Shown piece after piece: positions 27,892 through 37,750 of a DNA stretch of 64,000 nucleotides. A program made the translations under genes and the position numbers. This DNA is from Flavobacteriaceae bacterium MAR_2010_188 (GTDB lineage Bacteria > Bacteroidota > Bacteroidia > Flavobacteriales > Flavobacteriaceae). The DNA is taken from contig LT629302.1 in NCBI GenBank assembly GCA_900104375.1, positions 682,001 through 746,000 on the forward strand, given 5' to 3'. Positions within the stretch are counted from its first letter, which is position 1; the number at the start of each line of letters is the position of its first letter. The notes under the pieces were generated by a model. That model was not told where the DNA came from, ran no database searches, and was given only the letters and a program-made list of their open reading frames with translations.

Positions 27892-28719
27892 TTAATTTAA
27901 AATAGCTAGTAGTCTTTCTTTTTGAGTCCAAGGAATTGGTTCTTGTCCAATATGGTCTTGAAGAACATTTAATTGTTTATGCAGTTTAGAAGGAACAAAA
28001 CCATCTGCTGTATCATTAATTAAAACAAGTTTATTTTCAATTACCCTATTATATTTTGAGTCTGTTGCAATTTGAAAATTTATATTAGCCTTTGCGATAC
28101 TGCCAATAAAGTTGGCAGCAGTAGAACCTGTGACGTAGCTAACCAGATTTAATCTACTTTGTCTTTGCATTAAAACACTGAAGCGAACTGAACGAAACTC
28201 TCCTTTATCTAAAGGTGCTCTAAACTTAGGGTTGTATTTCTGGAAATTAGAACTAATATATGCAGAGGCTTTAGTCCTAAAGGTATTTCGCTCTTCTACC
28301 TCCTTTTGGTCTTCAAATTGAACACTAGCCGCTGAAGCACACATAGAAACGAACTGAGCCATCTCGTAAACCATATTTGGGATGAGGTTCTCTTTGGTTG
28401 TAGTTTTATAATAGTGCTTGATTCCCTTATTATCCTGTGTTCGTTTTACTTCATAGAAAGCTTCAAAATGATACAAAATCTTCAACAGACACTGATTCTC
28501 ATAGTCTATTTCTGATTCGTAAGCCTCTGAATTTAAAAGCCCACCATCAGATACAATAAACTTTCCGTTTCTCTCAGTAACATATATTGAAACAAATTTG
28601 CTTGTTGTGGTTGAGTATGGTGTACTTATTTCTACTGTATCTGTTCCTCGCAACTTAAAAGACCATAATTGGTCAAAGCATTGACGAACATTCATTACTA
28701 CTTTTTCTAGATTAGTCAT
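27892..28719 (-). CDS. DUF1828-like protein
   Basis: 275 residues. Residues 30-60 (ISTPYSTTTSKFVSIYVTER, then NGKFIVSDGG) match the hallmark of DUF1828: a TPF/TPY followed by an I-Y-V strand and an LSDxG-type turn. The C-terminal 140 residues (MQRQSRLNLVSYVTGS, IATDSKYNR, PSKLHKQLN) resemble the DUF1829-type partner. Function is not established for the family; members occur on mobile elements. Its start overlaps the upstream DUF6978-like gene by 8 bp. Confidence 0.6.
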   Translation of the reverse strand: MTNLEKVVMNVRQCFDQLWSFKLRGTDTVEISTPYSTTTSKFVSIYVTERNGKFIVSDGGLLNSEAYESEIDYENQCLLKILYHFEAFYEVKRTQDNKGIKHYYKTTTKENLIPNMVYEMAQFVSMCASAASVQFEDQKEVEERNTFRTKASAYISSNFQKYNPKFRAPLDKGEFRSVRFSVLMQRQSRLNLVSYVTGSTAANFIGSIAKANINFQIATDSKYNRVIENKLVLINDTADGFVPSKLHKQLNVLQDHIGQEPIPWTQKERLLAILN

Positions 28720-29290
28720 ATTTTACGCCTTGACTTGGGTTATCATTGTTGCTGTCAAAATCTAGTTCAGTTGATGGTGTCTGGATGACTTCAACGTATT
28801 TATCATTATTATAAAAGGTTTGAGATTCATCACAATAATGAGCCATACATAAACTTATGTCATTTAATAATGCATCTCTTTCAACTTCTTCTTCAAGTGA
28901 TTCAGTCTTATAGGCAATATTCCTTCCGTCACAATCATACTTGTGGAAATGTGGTGTGTCGACCTTTTGCTTTGGCAATTCAATATTAGGTGCACGATTG
29001 TAATGTGATACACCGTCTGAATCAAACCTAAAAAAAGGTATTCCAATAAATTCAGGTGCTCTAAGCTTAAATTTAAAATCTTTCTTATTTTCAATTTTAG
29101 ATTCTACAATTAGTTCTAACTTATCTGTTATGGATGTATGTGTTACATCTACCTTTTTGACCCTAGTGTTTTCATGATTAACCTTTATTCCATCAAGCAC
29201 TATCGTTGGTATAGATGTATTTTTGGTTTTACCCAATAGTTCTTCATACTTAGGATAGTTCTCCCTAATTTCTTTTACTGGTTTTGCCAT
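28712..29290 (-). CDS. DUF6978-like protein
   Basis: 192 residues. The central segment FFRFDSDGVSHYNRAP followed by DTPHFHKYDCDGRNIAY resembles the RxD...HxNP...pHxHxY pattern I associate with DUF6978 proteins, which often sit next to DUF1828 proteins. The clustered His/Asp could bind a metal or act as a catalytic site (Arg88, Asp90, His96, His114, His116). It begins 52 bp after hsdR ends, so it may be read from the restriction operon, and overlaps the DUF1828-like gene by 8 bp. Family assignment is by motif memory only. Confidence 0.5.
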   Translation of the reverse strand: MAKPVKEIRENYPKYEELLGKTKNTSIPTIVLDGIKVNHENTRVKKVDVTHTSITDKLELIVESKIENKKDFKFKLRAPEFIGIPFFRFDSDGVSHYNRAPNIELPKQKVDTPHFHKYDCDGRNIAYKTESLEEEVERDALLNDISLCMAHYCDESQTFYNNDKYVEVIQTPSTELDFDSNNDNPSQGVKYD

Positions 29291-29342
29291 AGTTCAATTT
29301 TTAACTCCAAAATGCATAAATAGTTAAATCATCCTGTCTTTC

Positions 29343-32300
29343 TCATTTACTCAATCGCTCATAAACTTTTTTCAACATATAGTCTTTAACCAAATCTCCA
29401 AATTCTTTGTTATCCATGATTTTAGAGAAAATATCTTGGTTCTGTTCCATTCTACCAATCCATTTCTCTAAATAAGCATCGTTGAATCCAAATTTAAAAT
29501 TATCTATACTATTGTTTTGGGCTTGTACTGCTAATTTTTCATCATCAACCATATCTTCTATCACTTGGTCAAAAACTAGTTTATCAGCTTCATTAAACTC
29601 AGTTCCAAATCTATTATTCAATACATTTATAATTTCAGATAAAGCTTCTTGTTCTTCCTTGTTCATACGGATTCCAGCACCATCCATACCTTCTAAACCA
29701 TATTCACCTTGACTATCTAAAAGTAAGTTTTGCTCTGCTACACGCTGTAACCTGTAATATTCTAAAGAAACCTCGTCACCAAGTTGAAATCTATCTTCTT
29801 GACTTTTTCGAGGTAATTTCTTTAATAAAAATCTAGAGTAGGTAAACAGTTTTTCAAGTTCTACATCGCTAAATGGCATAATCTGAGTTAAAAACGAATA
29901 CAATCTAGTAAAGGTTTGTAATGCGTGTTTAAAATTATCTTGTGTAATTTCTGTTCCAATTACATCGTCTTTGCTGTTTTCTTCTGGTAATCGTTTAAAA
30001 CGTTCTACAGCTGGGTCTATGAATGCATATAGTTTTCCTTGTTCTTTTTCAGATAAGGCTTTAGCAGATTTAAAAAATACATTACAAAAATTATCAATTT
30101 CAGATTCCCAGATAACTTGTCCTTTTTCAATTTCAGTTTTTAAATCATATAACTGGTTTGGGTCTGTAGTTTCTAGAATCGTTGTTAACTCATAATACGG
30201 TTGAAACGAATTTAGTATGTCTTCCGTATCATTTGTGAAATCTAGAATAAAAGTGTCTTCTTTTCCAGCGTACATTCTGTTTAGTCTCGATAACGTTTGT
30301 ACACATTTTACTCCAGATAATTTTTTATCTACGTACATGGTATGCAATAACGGCTGGTCAAATCCTGTTTGGTATTTATCGGCTACCAATAACAATTGGT
30401 ATTCAGCAGAAGCAAACTTTTTTGGAACTTCATTTTCCTTAAAACCATTGAGTTCCATTTCAGTTACACCTTCTGGATACGCATCGTAAATCACTTTTCC
30501 AGAAAATGCTACGATTGTTTTAATATCAGTATAACCTTTGTGTTTTATGTATTTATCAAATTCTTCTTTGTAACGCACCGCATGTAATCTAGAACCAGTT
30601 ACTAACATTGCTTTAGCTTTACCACCAATTTTTTTAGATACTACTTGTCTAAAATGTTCTATGATAACTTCTGTTTTTTGTGCTAAATTATGTGGATGCA
30701 ATGACATAAAACGCGCAATTGCTCTAGATGCTTGCTTTTTATTGACCTTTGGGTCGTCTTCAATTTCTTTTGATAGTTTAAAGTAGGTTTTATAAGTAGT
30801 ATAATTCTTTAAAACATCTAGTATAAAACCTTCTTCAATAGCTTGTTTCATGCTATATAAATGAAACGGTTTTGGAATGCCTTGTTTGTTTGGTGTTCCA
30901 AATACTTCTATCGTTTTTGGTTTTGGCGTAGCTGTAAAAGCAAAAAAGCTGAGGTTATCTTGTTTTCCTCTGGCTTCCATAGATTTTCTAATCTGGTCTT
31001 CGGCATCTTCATCTAATCCAGAATAAACGTCTTCTATTATAGCATCTTCCAACGTTTTAGCTGACAATACTTCTTTTAGCTTTTTAGTTCCTTCACCACC
31101 TTGGCTAGAATGTGCTTCATCTATAATGACCGCATATTTTTTAGCTTCCAGTTCTCCAATTTTATCTATTACGAATGGAAACTTCTGTAAGGTAGTAATG
31201 ATAATGTTAGAACCAGCTTTAATAGCATCGGCTAACTGTTGGGAATTTTCGTCTATTTTCTGAACAACTCCTTGTTTGTGTTCAAATTGGTAAATGGTAT
31301 TTTGTAATTGACTATCCAGTATTTTTCGGTCTGTAATAACAATTACGGAATCGAAAACACGTTCGTTTTGTTTATTGTGCAAGCTGGATAATCTGTAAGA
31401 TAGCCACGCTATAGAATTAGATTTGCCAGAACCAGCCGAATGCTGAATTAGATAATTTTGTCCAGCTCCTTTTGCTTTAGCGTCTTGGGTTAATTTACGA
31501 ACCACTTCCATTTGGTGAAACCTTGGAAATATCATGGTTTCTTTTGTCTTCCTTATTCCATTTAGCTCGTAAACCTCAACATTTAAATGTAGAAATTTAC
31601 CAATAATGTCCATGAAACTATCTTTAGCCAAAACGTATTCCCATAAATATGAATTACGATAGCCATTTGGGTTTATAGGGTTTCCAGCACCATTATTTGC
31701 GCCTAAATTAAATGGTAAGTATCTTGTGTTTTTACCAGCTAATTTGGTGGTCATTTCACATTCATCTGCATCTACAGCAAAATGAACTAAAGACCGTTTT
31801 TTAAATTGAAATATAGGTTCGTCGGCTTCTCTATCAAATTGATACTGCTTTTTAGCATTGCTAACGTTTTGACCAGAAAACTGATTTTTAAGTTCAATGG
31901 TTGAAATAGGTAAACCATTTAAACTTATTACCATATCTAGTGAGTTTTTTCCTTTACGCTGGTAGTATAATTGTCTGGTAACTGCTAAATGATTTTTACG
32001 ATATAAAACCTCTGCTTCTGGATTTAACGCACTCTCTGGACGAAAAAATGCCATATTAAACTTTACACCATAATCTGTAAAACCATTACGCAAAACATGT
32101 AACGTACCATGAGTATCTAAATCTTTAAGTAAACGTTGAATGACTTTAGTTTCAACCGCATCTTTATGAATGTTCGCTAACTTTTCCCATTGTTTTGGTT
32201 GTGAGTTTTTAAGAAACTCGATAACGTATTTTGGAAAAATTCCTAAATGGGCATCAAAATCTTTGGAATGCCCTCTTACATAACCACCATTTTCTAATAA

Positions 32301-32354
32301 GGATATTTCTATTGCAGTTTCAAACGTTAATTCTGTATGTATTCCTTTTGCCAT
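29343..32354 (-). CDS. hsdR: Type I restriction endonuclease subunit R
   Basis: 1,003 residues. N-terminal PD-(D/E)xK nuclease with Asp and ExK in SLDMVISLNGLPISTIELKNQ. Two helicase lobes follow with Walker A HSAGSGKS, Walker B IDEAHSSQ, FTATPKP (motif III) and KYQTGFDQPLLHTMYVDK and QTLSRLNR (motifs V and VI). It translocates DNA and cuts unmodified targets as part of the R2M2S complex. It starts 2 bp after the OLD-family gene. All functional motifs look intact. Confidence 0.95.
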   Translation of the reverse strand: MAKGIHTELTFETAIEISLLENGGYVRGHSKDFDAHLGIFPKYVIEFLKNSQPKQWEKLANIHKDAVETKVIQRLLKDLDTHGTLHVLRNGFTDYGVKFNMAFFRPESALNPEAEVLYRKNHLAVTRQLYYQRKGKNSLDMVISLNGLPISTIELKNQFSGQNVSNAKKQYQFDREADEPIFQFKKRSLVHFAVDADECEMTTKLAGKNTRYLPFNLGANNGAGNPINPNGYRNSYLWEYVLAKDSFMDIIGKFLHLNVEVYELNGIRKTKETMIFPRFHQMEVVRKLTQDAKAKGAGQNYLIQHSAGSGKSNSIAWLSYRLSSLHNKQNERVFDSVIVITDRKILDSQLQNTIYQFEHKQGVVQKIDENSQQLADAIKAGSNIIITTLQKFPFVIDKIGELEAKKYAVIIDEAHSSQGGEGTKKLKEVLSAKTLEDAIIEDVYSGLDEDAEDQIRKSMEARGKQDNLSFFAFTATPKPKTIEVFGTPNKQGIPKPFHLYSMKQAIEEGFILDVLKNYTTYKTYFKLSKEIEDDPKVNKKQASRAIARFMSLHPHNLAQKTEVIIEHFRQVVSKKIGGKAKAMLVTGSRLHAVRYKEEFDKYIKHKGYTDIKTIVAFSGKVIYDAYPEGVTEMELNGFKENEVPKKFASAEYQLLLVADKYQTGFDQPLLHTMYVDKKLSGVKCVQTLSRLNRMYAGKEDTFILDFTNDTEDILNSFQPYYELTTILETTDPNQLYDLKTEIEKGQVIWESEIDNFCNVFFKSAKALSEKEQGKLYAFIDPAVERFKRLPEENSKDDVIGTEITQDNFKHALQTFTRLYSFLTQIMPFSDVELEKLFTYSRFLLKKLPRKSQEDRFQLGDEVSLEYYRLQRVAEQNLLLDSQGEYGLEGMDGAGIRMNKEEQEALSEIINVLNNRFGTEFNEADKLVFDQVIEDMVDDEKLAVQAQNNSIDNFKFGFNDAYLEKWIGRMEQNQDIFSKIMDNKEFGDLVKDYMLKKVYERLSK

Positions 32355-32356
32355 AG

Positions 32357-33898
32357 TTATTTATGTAAAAAAAGTTTTAATTCATTAAATAATTCATTTG
32401 ACAATTCAGTTGTTAGGTTATTAGATGCTATTTCATAAGCCTGTTTTACTTTTACACTACTCTCACCAGACAAATCCAAATTTAATTTTTCATTTAGAAA
32501 TACTTCTAAATTCGGGTTTAACTCTAAACCTTTTCCTATTAAAACTGTTTTTTCTAGCAACTTAACGTTATCAAGTTTTTCATCTGCATCCCAAATAGAA
32601 TAATAATTTTCAATACCCATGGCTTCACAAAGTCCAGTGAAGTATGAAACCCCTCCTTTACCACCACAGCTAAGAATAGATACACCATTTTTATCTAAAT
32701 CATAATCCCAATGTTCCTCACAAATAGTTTGATAGAAAATCTTATCAGAGTCACCTTCAAGGATTAGTACTTTTTTAGCAAAAAAGACCTCATTCCTTTC
32801 TGTATTGAAATGTGTGTAAATTCTAAAGCGTTCTTGCTCTGATTTAATTTTATTAATATAAAAAGAATTCTTTTTTAAGTTAATAGTTCCCTCTTCTGTG
32901 GTTTTTTTTAATATTTCAAGTTCGTAGGCTCTTGAAGCATCAATAAAATTAGGGTTATGTGATGTATAAAATATTTGAGAAGTTTTAGAAATCTTTTGAA
33001 AACTTTTATACAATGCTCTTTGTGCCTGTGGATATAAGTAAATTTCTGGTTCTTCAACTCCGAAAATCACATTACCTCCAATTAATTCAGCGTAAGTTTG
33101 AAATATAGATAACAACACTAAATTTTGCATTCCAGAACCAACTTCATCGGAATCAAAAACTTTATCAGTATGACTTTCTGTTATAGTGATTTGCAATGTT
33201 TTATAAAACCAATTTAAATTATATATGTTTAGTTCTGGCTTCATTCCAGCTGCTAGCCCTACAGCATTGTTTTCACAATGTTTTGTAAAGCAATCAGAGA
33301 ACTTTTTAAAAGTTATATTTTTCTCATCAAAGTCATCCTCCAAGAATTGCCTTGGTTCAACCATCAATTCTTTAAATGTTTCTCTTAATTTTTCCTCATT
33401 GCCATTATAGAAATTCACATAATTATTGTAAACTTCTTTCATTAACTTACCTATCAGTGTCCAGCTTGACACTCGCATTTGTTCCGCTAAATCTCTATCG
33501 GAGGATATATATATAAAATGACATTTTCTTTTAAATTCTTCGGTAATATAAAAATCTCTATCTGTATCATTACTTTTTAAACGCACTTCACATTTAAATT
33601 CTGGGTACATTTCCATTTTTAAAGTGACGTAATGGATATGGTATTGAGTTCCATAGTAATCATGTGGGATACCATGACAAAAATCAATTCTGATATTAAT
33701 TGCCTCATTAGTATCATTAAATAATTCTTTAACAACTTTAGCCTTTGTTGCCCAACCTTCACCGAGAACTAAATCAATAGCTTTCAAAACATTTGTTTTC
33801 CCAACACTATTTGAACCAATTATTGCACAGAGATTCTCTGGCTCAATATAAAGGTCTTTTATAGACCTATAGTTTTCTATGTGGACACTTTTAATCAT
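32357..33898 (-). CDS. OLD-family ATP-dependent nuclease between hsdS and hsdR
   Basis: 513 residues. ABC-type ATPase with Walker A GSNSVGKT (Gly28-Thr35), VGSGMQNL (signature-like), VIFGVEEPEIYLYP (Walker B) and YTSHNPNFIDA (H-loop). A TOPRIM domain follows: KKVLILEGDSDKIFY (catalytic Glu) and YSIWDADEKLD (Asp-x-Asp). This is the overcoming-lysogenization-defect nuclease layout, used in several phage-defence systems. Its start overlaps the hsdS stop by 4 bp (ATGA) and hsdR starts 2 bp later, so it is built into the restriction operon. Confidence 0.9.
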   Translation of the reverse strand: MIKSVHIENYRSIKDLYIEPENLCAIIGSNSVGKTNVLKAIDLVLGEGWATKAKVVKELFNDTNEAINIRIDFCHGIPHDYYGTQYHIHYVTLKMEMYPEFKCEVRLKSNDTDRDFYITEEFKRKCHFIYISSDRDLAEQMRVSSWTLIGKLMKEVYNNYVNFYNGNEEKLRETFKELMVEPRQFLEDDFDEKNITFKKFSDCFTKHCENNAVGLAAGMKPELNIYNLNWFYKTLQITITESHTDKVFDSDEVGSGMQNLVLLSIFQTYAELIGGNVIFGVEEPEIYLYPQAQRALYKSFQKISKTSQIFYTSHNPNFIDASRAYELEILKKTTEEGTINLKKNSFYINKIKSEQERFRIYTHFNTERNEVFFAKKVLILEGDSDKIFYQTICEEHWDYDLDKNGVSILSCGGKGGVSYFTGLCEAMGIENYYSIWDADEKLDNVKLLEKTVLIGKGLELNPNLEVFLNEKLNLDLSGESSVKVKQAYEIASNNLTTELSNELFNELKLFLHK

Positions 33899-35262
33899 AG
33901 TGCTATATCTCTAACATCAACCTTTCCTGTAACTACTTCGCTAATTAATGCGGTTTTGTATTCAATTAGAAGAACTATTTCTTGTTCAGTTTTGTTGATT
34001 AAATCATCTATTCGATTTGTTTCATTGTCTAGGTAGTCGGTTATATGGATTTGTTCCTTTATTGAGGGTATGGCGATGAAAATTTGTTTTAAATTATGAG
34101 TATTAAACCTAAAAACTTTTAAGCCTTTAGCATACTTTCTCAATTCCAAACAAAATTGACGTGAGTATTGGTAAAGATACTTTTCAAATAAAATCTCTCT
34201 ATTAGGTTTTAGTAAAATTTGTTCCCCACCTATTAAGCCAATACGTTCTGTATTGTAATAGCATGAGTGACCTAAGTCTTCAATTGTTTCTGATGTTGAA
34301 ATTAAGACAGTATCACCTTTTGAAACAATCTGACTTTGTTTATAAAACTCATTATTAACAAAGAATTTAAAACTATCATCTACTATATCAACTTTATACG
34401 TTTTTCCATATTGTAGAGCTACATATTCTCCACTTTTAAGCAATTCATCTCTTTTAAAACCTGAATTACCTCTAACAATAGTTGTGACCCAGTCAATTCT
34501 ATAACTTACCCAATGCTCTGGAATCTCTCCCAGCCACTCAATACCAGAATTTTTCATTGGTACATTTGGGTCAATCCCTTTTGTGACAGCTTGATTAATC
34601 ATTGCTGTACGCTCTTCTTGCAATAAGATTATTAACTGTTCTTTTTTAGCTATTAAAGTATCTAACTCTTCTGTCTTTTGGTTGAGGTAATTGGCTATTT
34701 GGATTTGTTCATCTAACGGAGGTTTAACGAAAGGAAAATCTCCCATATTTGACAAACCTAAAAAAGAGAAAGTTGAACCAAAAGACTTTACTATCTCTAA
34801 ACTTTCTTGAAAAACATCTGACCTACATTGATAATATGTAAAATCAGAATCTAATCCATCAAGACATCTAATGTAAGTCATTTGAGGGTTTATCAAGACA
34901 TAATCTAGATTTTGTGGAATGGTTTTCATTCTTGCCATTCTCCCAATTGTTCCTCCTCGATTTACTAATAGAATATCATTTTTAAAAGTAAAACCTATTC
35001 TAAGACTAGCTGCATGTTCTGGCGTAAGACAATCGCAAGTAGAAAAATTAACAGCTCCATTTCTAATATCCCTTGGCTTGATGAAACAAACTCCTTCTTT
35101 TTTAAAATCTTCTTGTTTTGGATATAAAGAACCGTGATTACCGTCTTGAATTTCTAATTTTTTCATCATTACCAAATGCCATATTTTAGGGACTTCCCAA
35201 TGTACTGGAATATCACCAATCCATTTTAATCCAGAATCTTTGTATGTTTCATATGGTTTCAT
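33895..35262 (-). CDS. hsdS: Type I restriction-modification specificity subunit S
   Basis: 455 residues with the usual two target-recognition domains. Each begins with a conserved DSGLKWIGDIPVHWEVPKI-like entry (residues 10-28 and about 226-245) and each is followed by a coiled central helix (DEQIQIANYLNQKTEELDTL; KEQIHITDYLDNETNRIDDL). The two variable domains set the bipartite DNA target. Starts 1 bp after hsdM ends. Confidence 0.93.
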   Translation of the reverse strand: MKPYETYKDSGLKWIGDIPVHWEVPKIWHLVMMKKLEIQDGNHGSLYPKQEDFKKEGVCFIKPRDIRNGAVNFSTCDCLTPEHAASLRIGFTFKNDILLVNRGGTIGRMARMKTIPQNLDYVLINPQMTYIRCLDGLDSDFTYYQCRSDVFQESLEIVKSFGSTFSFLGLSNMGDFPFVKPPLDEQIQIANYLNQKTEELDTLIAKKEQLIILLQEERTAMINQAVTKGIDPNVPMKNSGIEWLGEIPEHWVSYRIDWVTTIVRGNSGFKRDELLKSGEYVALQYGKTYKVDIVDDSFKFFVNNEFYKQSQIVSKGDTVLISTSETIEDLGHSCYYNTERIGLIGGEQILLKPNREILFEKYLYQYSRQFCLELRKYAKGLKVFRFNTHNLKQIFIAIPSIKEQIHITDYLDNETNRIDDLINKTEQEIVLLIEYKTALISEVVTGKVDVRDIAL

Positions 35263-35263
35263 A

Positions 35264-37012
35264 CTAGACCATTACTGTTTTAATTAATCCATCGGTTTCT
35301 TCTTCTAATGCTAGAATATCGGCTTTAATTTCTGCTAAAGACCTCATCGGTTTGTATTGGTAGAAGTATTTGGTAAAGTTGATTTCGTATCCAATGTTGG
35401 TTTTCTTTTCGTCCACCCATGCATCTGGAACGTGTGGTAATACTTCACGTTGCATGTAATTTTCTATGTTTTCTTTTAATGGGATATTTTCGGTATCACG
35501 TAATTTCGCATCTGGTTTGGGTTCACCTTTATTGTCGGTAACTACTTTACCCTTTTTCATTAAAGGACGTTCTACGGTTACTTTTGAATAACCAAAATCT
35601 GTGTTATCAAATATTTTACAATGTTCATTAGCTTCAAAATCGCCATATAATTTGGTGATATCTTCAATATGCTGGTCGGATAACTCATTACGTTTATCTC
35701 CTAAAGATTTATTCATTTTCTTAAAGAAATCTACAGCGTTTATCAATTGAACTTTTCCTTTGCGTTCTGTAGCTTTGTGGTTACTTATTATCCAGATATA
35801 AGTACTAATGCCTGTATTATAAAATAATTGATTAGGTAAGGCTATAACGGCTTCTAGTAAGTCATTTTCAATAATCCATTGCCGTATGCTACTTTCATTT
35901 TTCTTACTACTTGGTGAACCAGAAAATAATGGCGAACCATTAAACACAATGGCTAAACGTGAACCACCTTCGTTTTTAGGTTTCATTTTAGACATTAAAT
36001 TCATTAGGAATAAAAAAGAACCATCACTTACAGAAGGTAAACCAGCACCATAACGACCACCATGACCAAGCGATTGGTGTTCTTCGGTAACTTCCTTTTG
36101 TACTTTTCCCCATTTTACTCCAAATGGTGGATTGGTGATGAGGTAATCGAACTTATGATTTAGAAATTGGTCACCCTTTAATTTTGCATCGTCTTTACTC
36201 TTTAAACTGTTTCCTTTAGCAATGTTATCTGGTTTCTGACCTTTAATTAACATATCACTTTTACAGATAGCATACGACTCTGGATTTAGTTCCTGTCCGA
36301 AAACTTCTAATCTCGCATCTGGGTTTAATTCGTTGAGGTATTCCTCGGCTACGGATAGCATTCCCCCAGTTCCAGCACAACAATCGAAAATAGTTTTCAC
36401 AATTCCTTTTTGTGTCAGAACCTCTCTATCGTTCATAAACAATAGATTCACCATTAGTCGAATAACTTCACGAGGTGTAAAATGCTCCCCAGCAGTTTCG
36501 TTGGATATTTCAGCAAATTTTCTAATTAGTTCTTCAAACATGTAACCCATTGCCATGCTAGAAATTTGTTCTGGATGTAAATCTATTTCTTGAAATCGTT
36601 TAAGCACCATAAACAATAAGTTAGCTTCGTCTAACTTGGTTATCTGGTTATCGAATTCAAATTGTTCAATAATTTCTCTGGCTTCTTCTGAAAAACCATT
36701 GATATAGTTTCGCAAATTGGAAGCTATGTTATTTGGGTCTGCAATTAGCTTATCAAAATCGAATAGACTAGAATTATGAAAATTATATCCAGCTACCTTA
36801 TTTAAAATAGGGTCTAAATTCTGGATGTTCATACTTTTTACTTGCTCATGCTTCTTTAGAACTTCGGCTTTAGTAGCCTTTAAAACGCAATCTAAGCGCC
36901 TTAAAACTGTAAAAGGCAATACTACTTTACCATAATCACTTTGCTTGTAATCACCACGTAATAAGTCGGCTATTGACCATATAAAATTTGCAGATTCCTT
37001 AACGTTTGTCAT
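35264..37012 (-). CDS. hsdM: Type I restriction-modification DNA methyltransferase subunit M
   Basis: 582 residues. An N-terminal HsdM helical domain (SIADLLRGDYKQSDYGKVVL) precedes an N6-adenine methyltransferase core with motif I FDCCAGTGGML (209-219) and motif IV NPPF (294-297). GEHFTPREVIRLM (176-188) is the SAM-binding entry typical of the family. With the S subunit it methylates and protects the host. First large gene of the operon, 89 bp after the small RHH gene. Confidence 0.95.
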   Translation of the reverse strand: MTNVKESANFIWSIADLLRGDYKQSDYGKVVLPFTVLRRLDCVLKATKAEVLKKHEQVKSMNIQNLDPILNKVAGYNFHNSSLFDFDKLIADPNNIASNLRNYINGFSEEAREIIEQFEFDNQITKLDEANLLFMVLKRFQEIDLHPEQISSMAMGYMFEELIRKFAEISNETAGEHFTPREVIRLMVNLLFMNDREVLTQKGIVKTIFDCCAGTGGMLSVAEEYLNELNPDARLEVFGQELNPESYAICKSDMLIKGQKPDNIAKGNSLKSKDDAKLKGDQFLNHKFDYLITNPPFGVKWGKVQKEVTEEHQSLGHGGRYGAGLPSVSDGSFLFLMNLMSKMKPKNEGGSRLAIVFNGSPLFSGSPSSKKNESSIRQWIIENDLLEAVIALPNQLFYNTGISTYIWIISNHKATERKGKVQLINAVDFFKKMNKSLGDKRNELSDQHIEDITKLYGDFEANEHCKIFDNTDFGYSKVTVERPLMKKGKVVTDNKGEPKPDAKLRDTENIPLKENIENYMQREVLPHVPDAWVDEKKTNIGYEINFTKYFYQYKPMRSLAEIKADILALEEETDGLIKTVMV

Positions 37013-37101
37013 ATTATAGATTTCAAGAATATTTTAAAAATTGAAATATATAAAATCTATTAGGTAAATGCTTACGGCTTTTAGTACTCTTTAAAAATAA
37101 A

Positions 37102-37260
37102 TCATCTCTTGGCTGCTGTTTCTATTAAAAAACGAATTACTGATGATGCACTTCCACCATATTGACGTTTTTTTGCTAATTCATTTAATTTTTTCTTTAA
37201 TATGGGCGATATTCTCATCGTAAAGATTTCTGTGTTTTCTGTTGTTGGTAATTTACTCAT
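37102..37260 (-). CDS. Small ribbon-helix-helix protein upstream of hsdM
   Basis: 52 residues. NTEIFTMRISPILKKKLNEL, then AKKRQYGGSASSVIRFLIET, matches a ribbon-helix-helix fold: a short strand, helix A, Gly-Ser turn and helix B with the conserved S(S/E)xIRxxI. Proteins like this are repressors, antitoxins or relaxosome accessories. The ATG at 37260 follows an 8-bp palindrome TACATGTA at 37288-37295 that could be its operator. No toxin lies next to it, so control of the downstream restriction operon is the simplest reading. Confidence 0.6.
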   Translation of the reverse strand: MSKLPTTENTEIFTMRISPILKKKLNELAKKRQYGGSASSVIRFLIETAAKR

Positions 37261-37750
37261 GGTATTTTTTTAATATAAATATGTTCATACATGTAAAGCC
37301 TCCATATTTAGTGAATTTAATTTTTCCGTTTTAACGGTGTAACCGCACGTATTTTACTGTCTAAACTTTAGATAAGTTGTCGTTTTTAGGGATGTTTCCC
37401 AATTTAGGTGGGACTGGTGTTTAATTGGTTATTAAATTTTGATAATTTATAATCCTTAACCTCGTATCCTCCCTTACAATAGGGTTGAAATTAAACCTGT
37501 ATATACAAAGGTCGGATGTGTAGAAAATATTTTTCTGAAATTTTTCAGAGAATTATTTAGGGAGTAAACCTCAACAAGTGCTGCAAAACGCATTATTAAA
37601 ACAATATATTATGTTAAGTTGGGCAAAAAATATGGCTTCAAATTAGCCTGAATATCGGCATAGTACTTAAACAGCAAAAGAGCTAACAAAAGCTCTAATG
37701 CTAAATCGCATGAAATTGATAAGTGAATCCATTTATTTTAAATAATTAAA
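37261..37750. other. Non-coding region between the RM operon and the polymerase-like gene
   Basis: 490 bp without a credible ORF. It holds the promoter region of the RHH-hsdMSR operon on its left and a small inverted repeat AGAGCT-AACAA-AAGCTCT near 37680 behind the polymerase-like gene. It is the longest gene-free stretch in the middle of the island and a possible place for an origin, but no iterons are evident. Confidence 0.45.

Noticed and set aside
37261-37750. Possible origin of replication or transfer of the island
   Set aside because: Only one short inverted repeat is visible, with no iterons or nick-site motif and no relaxase gene in the island.
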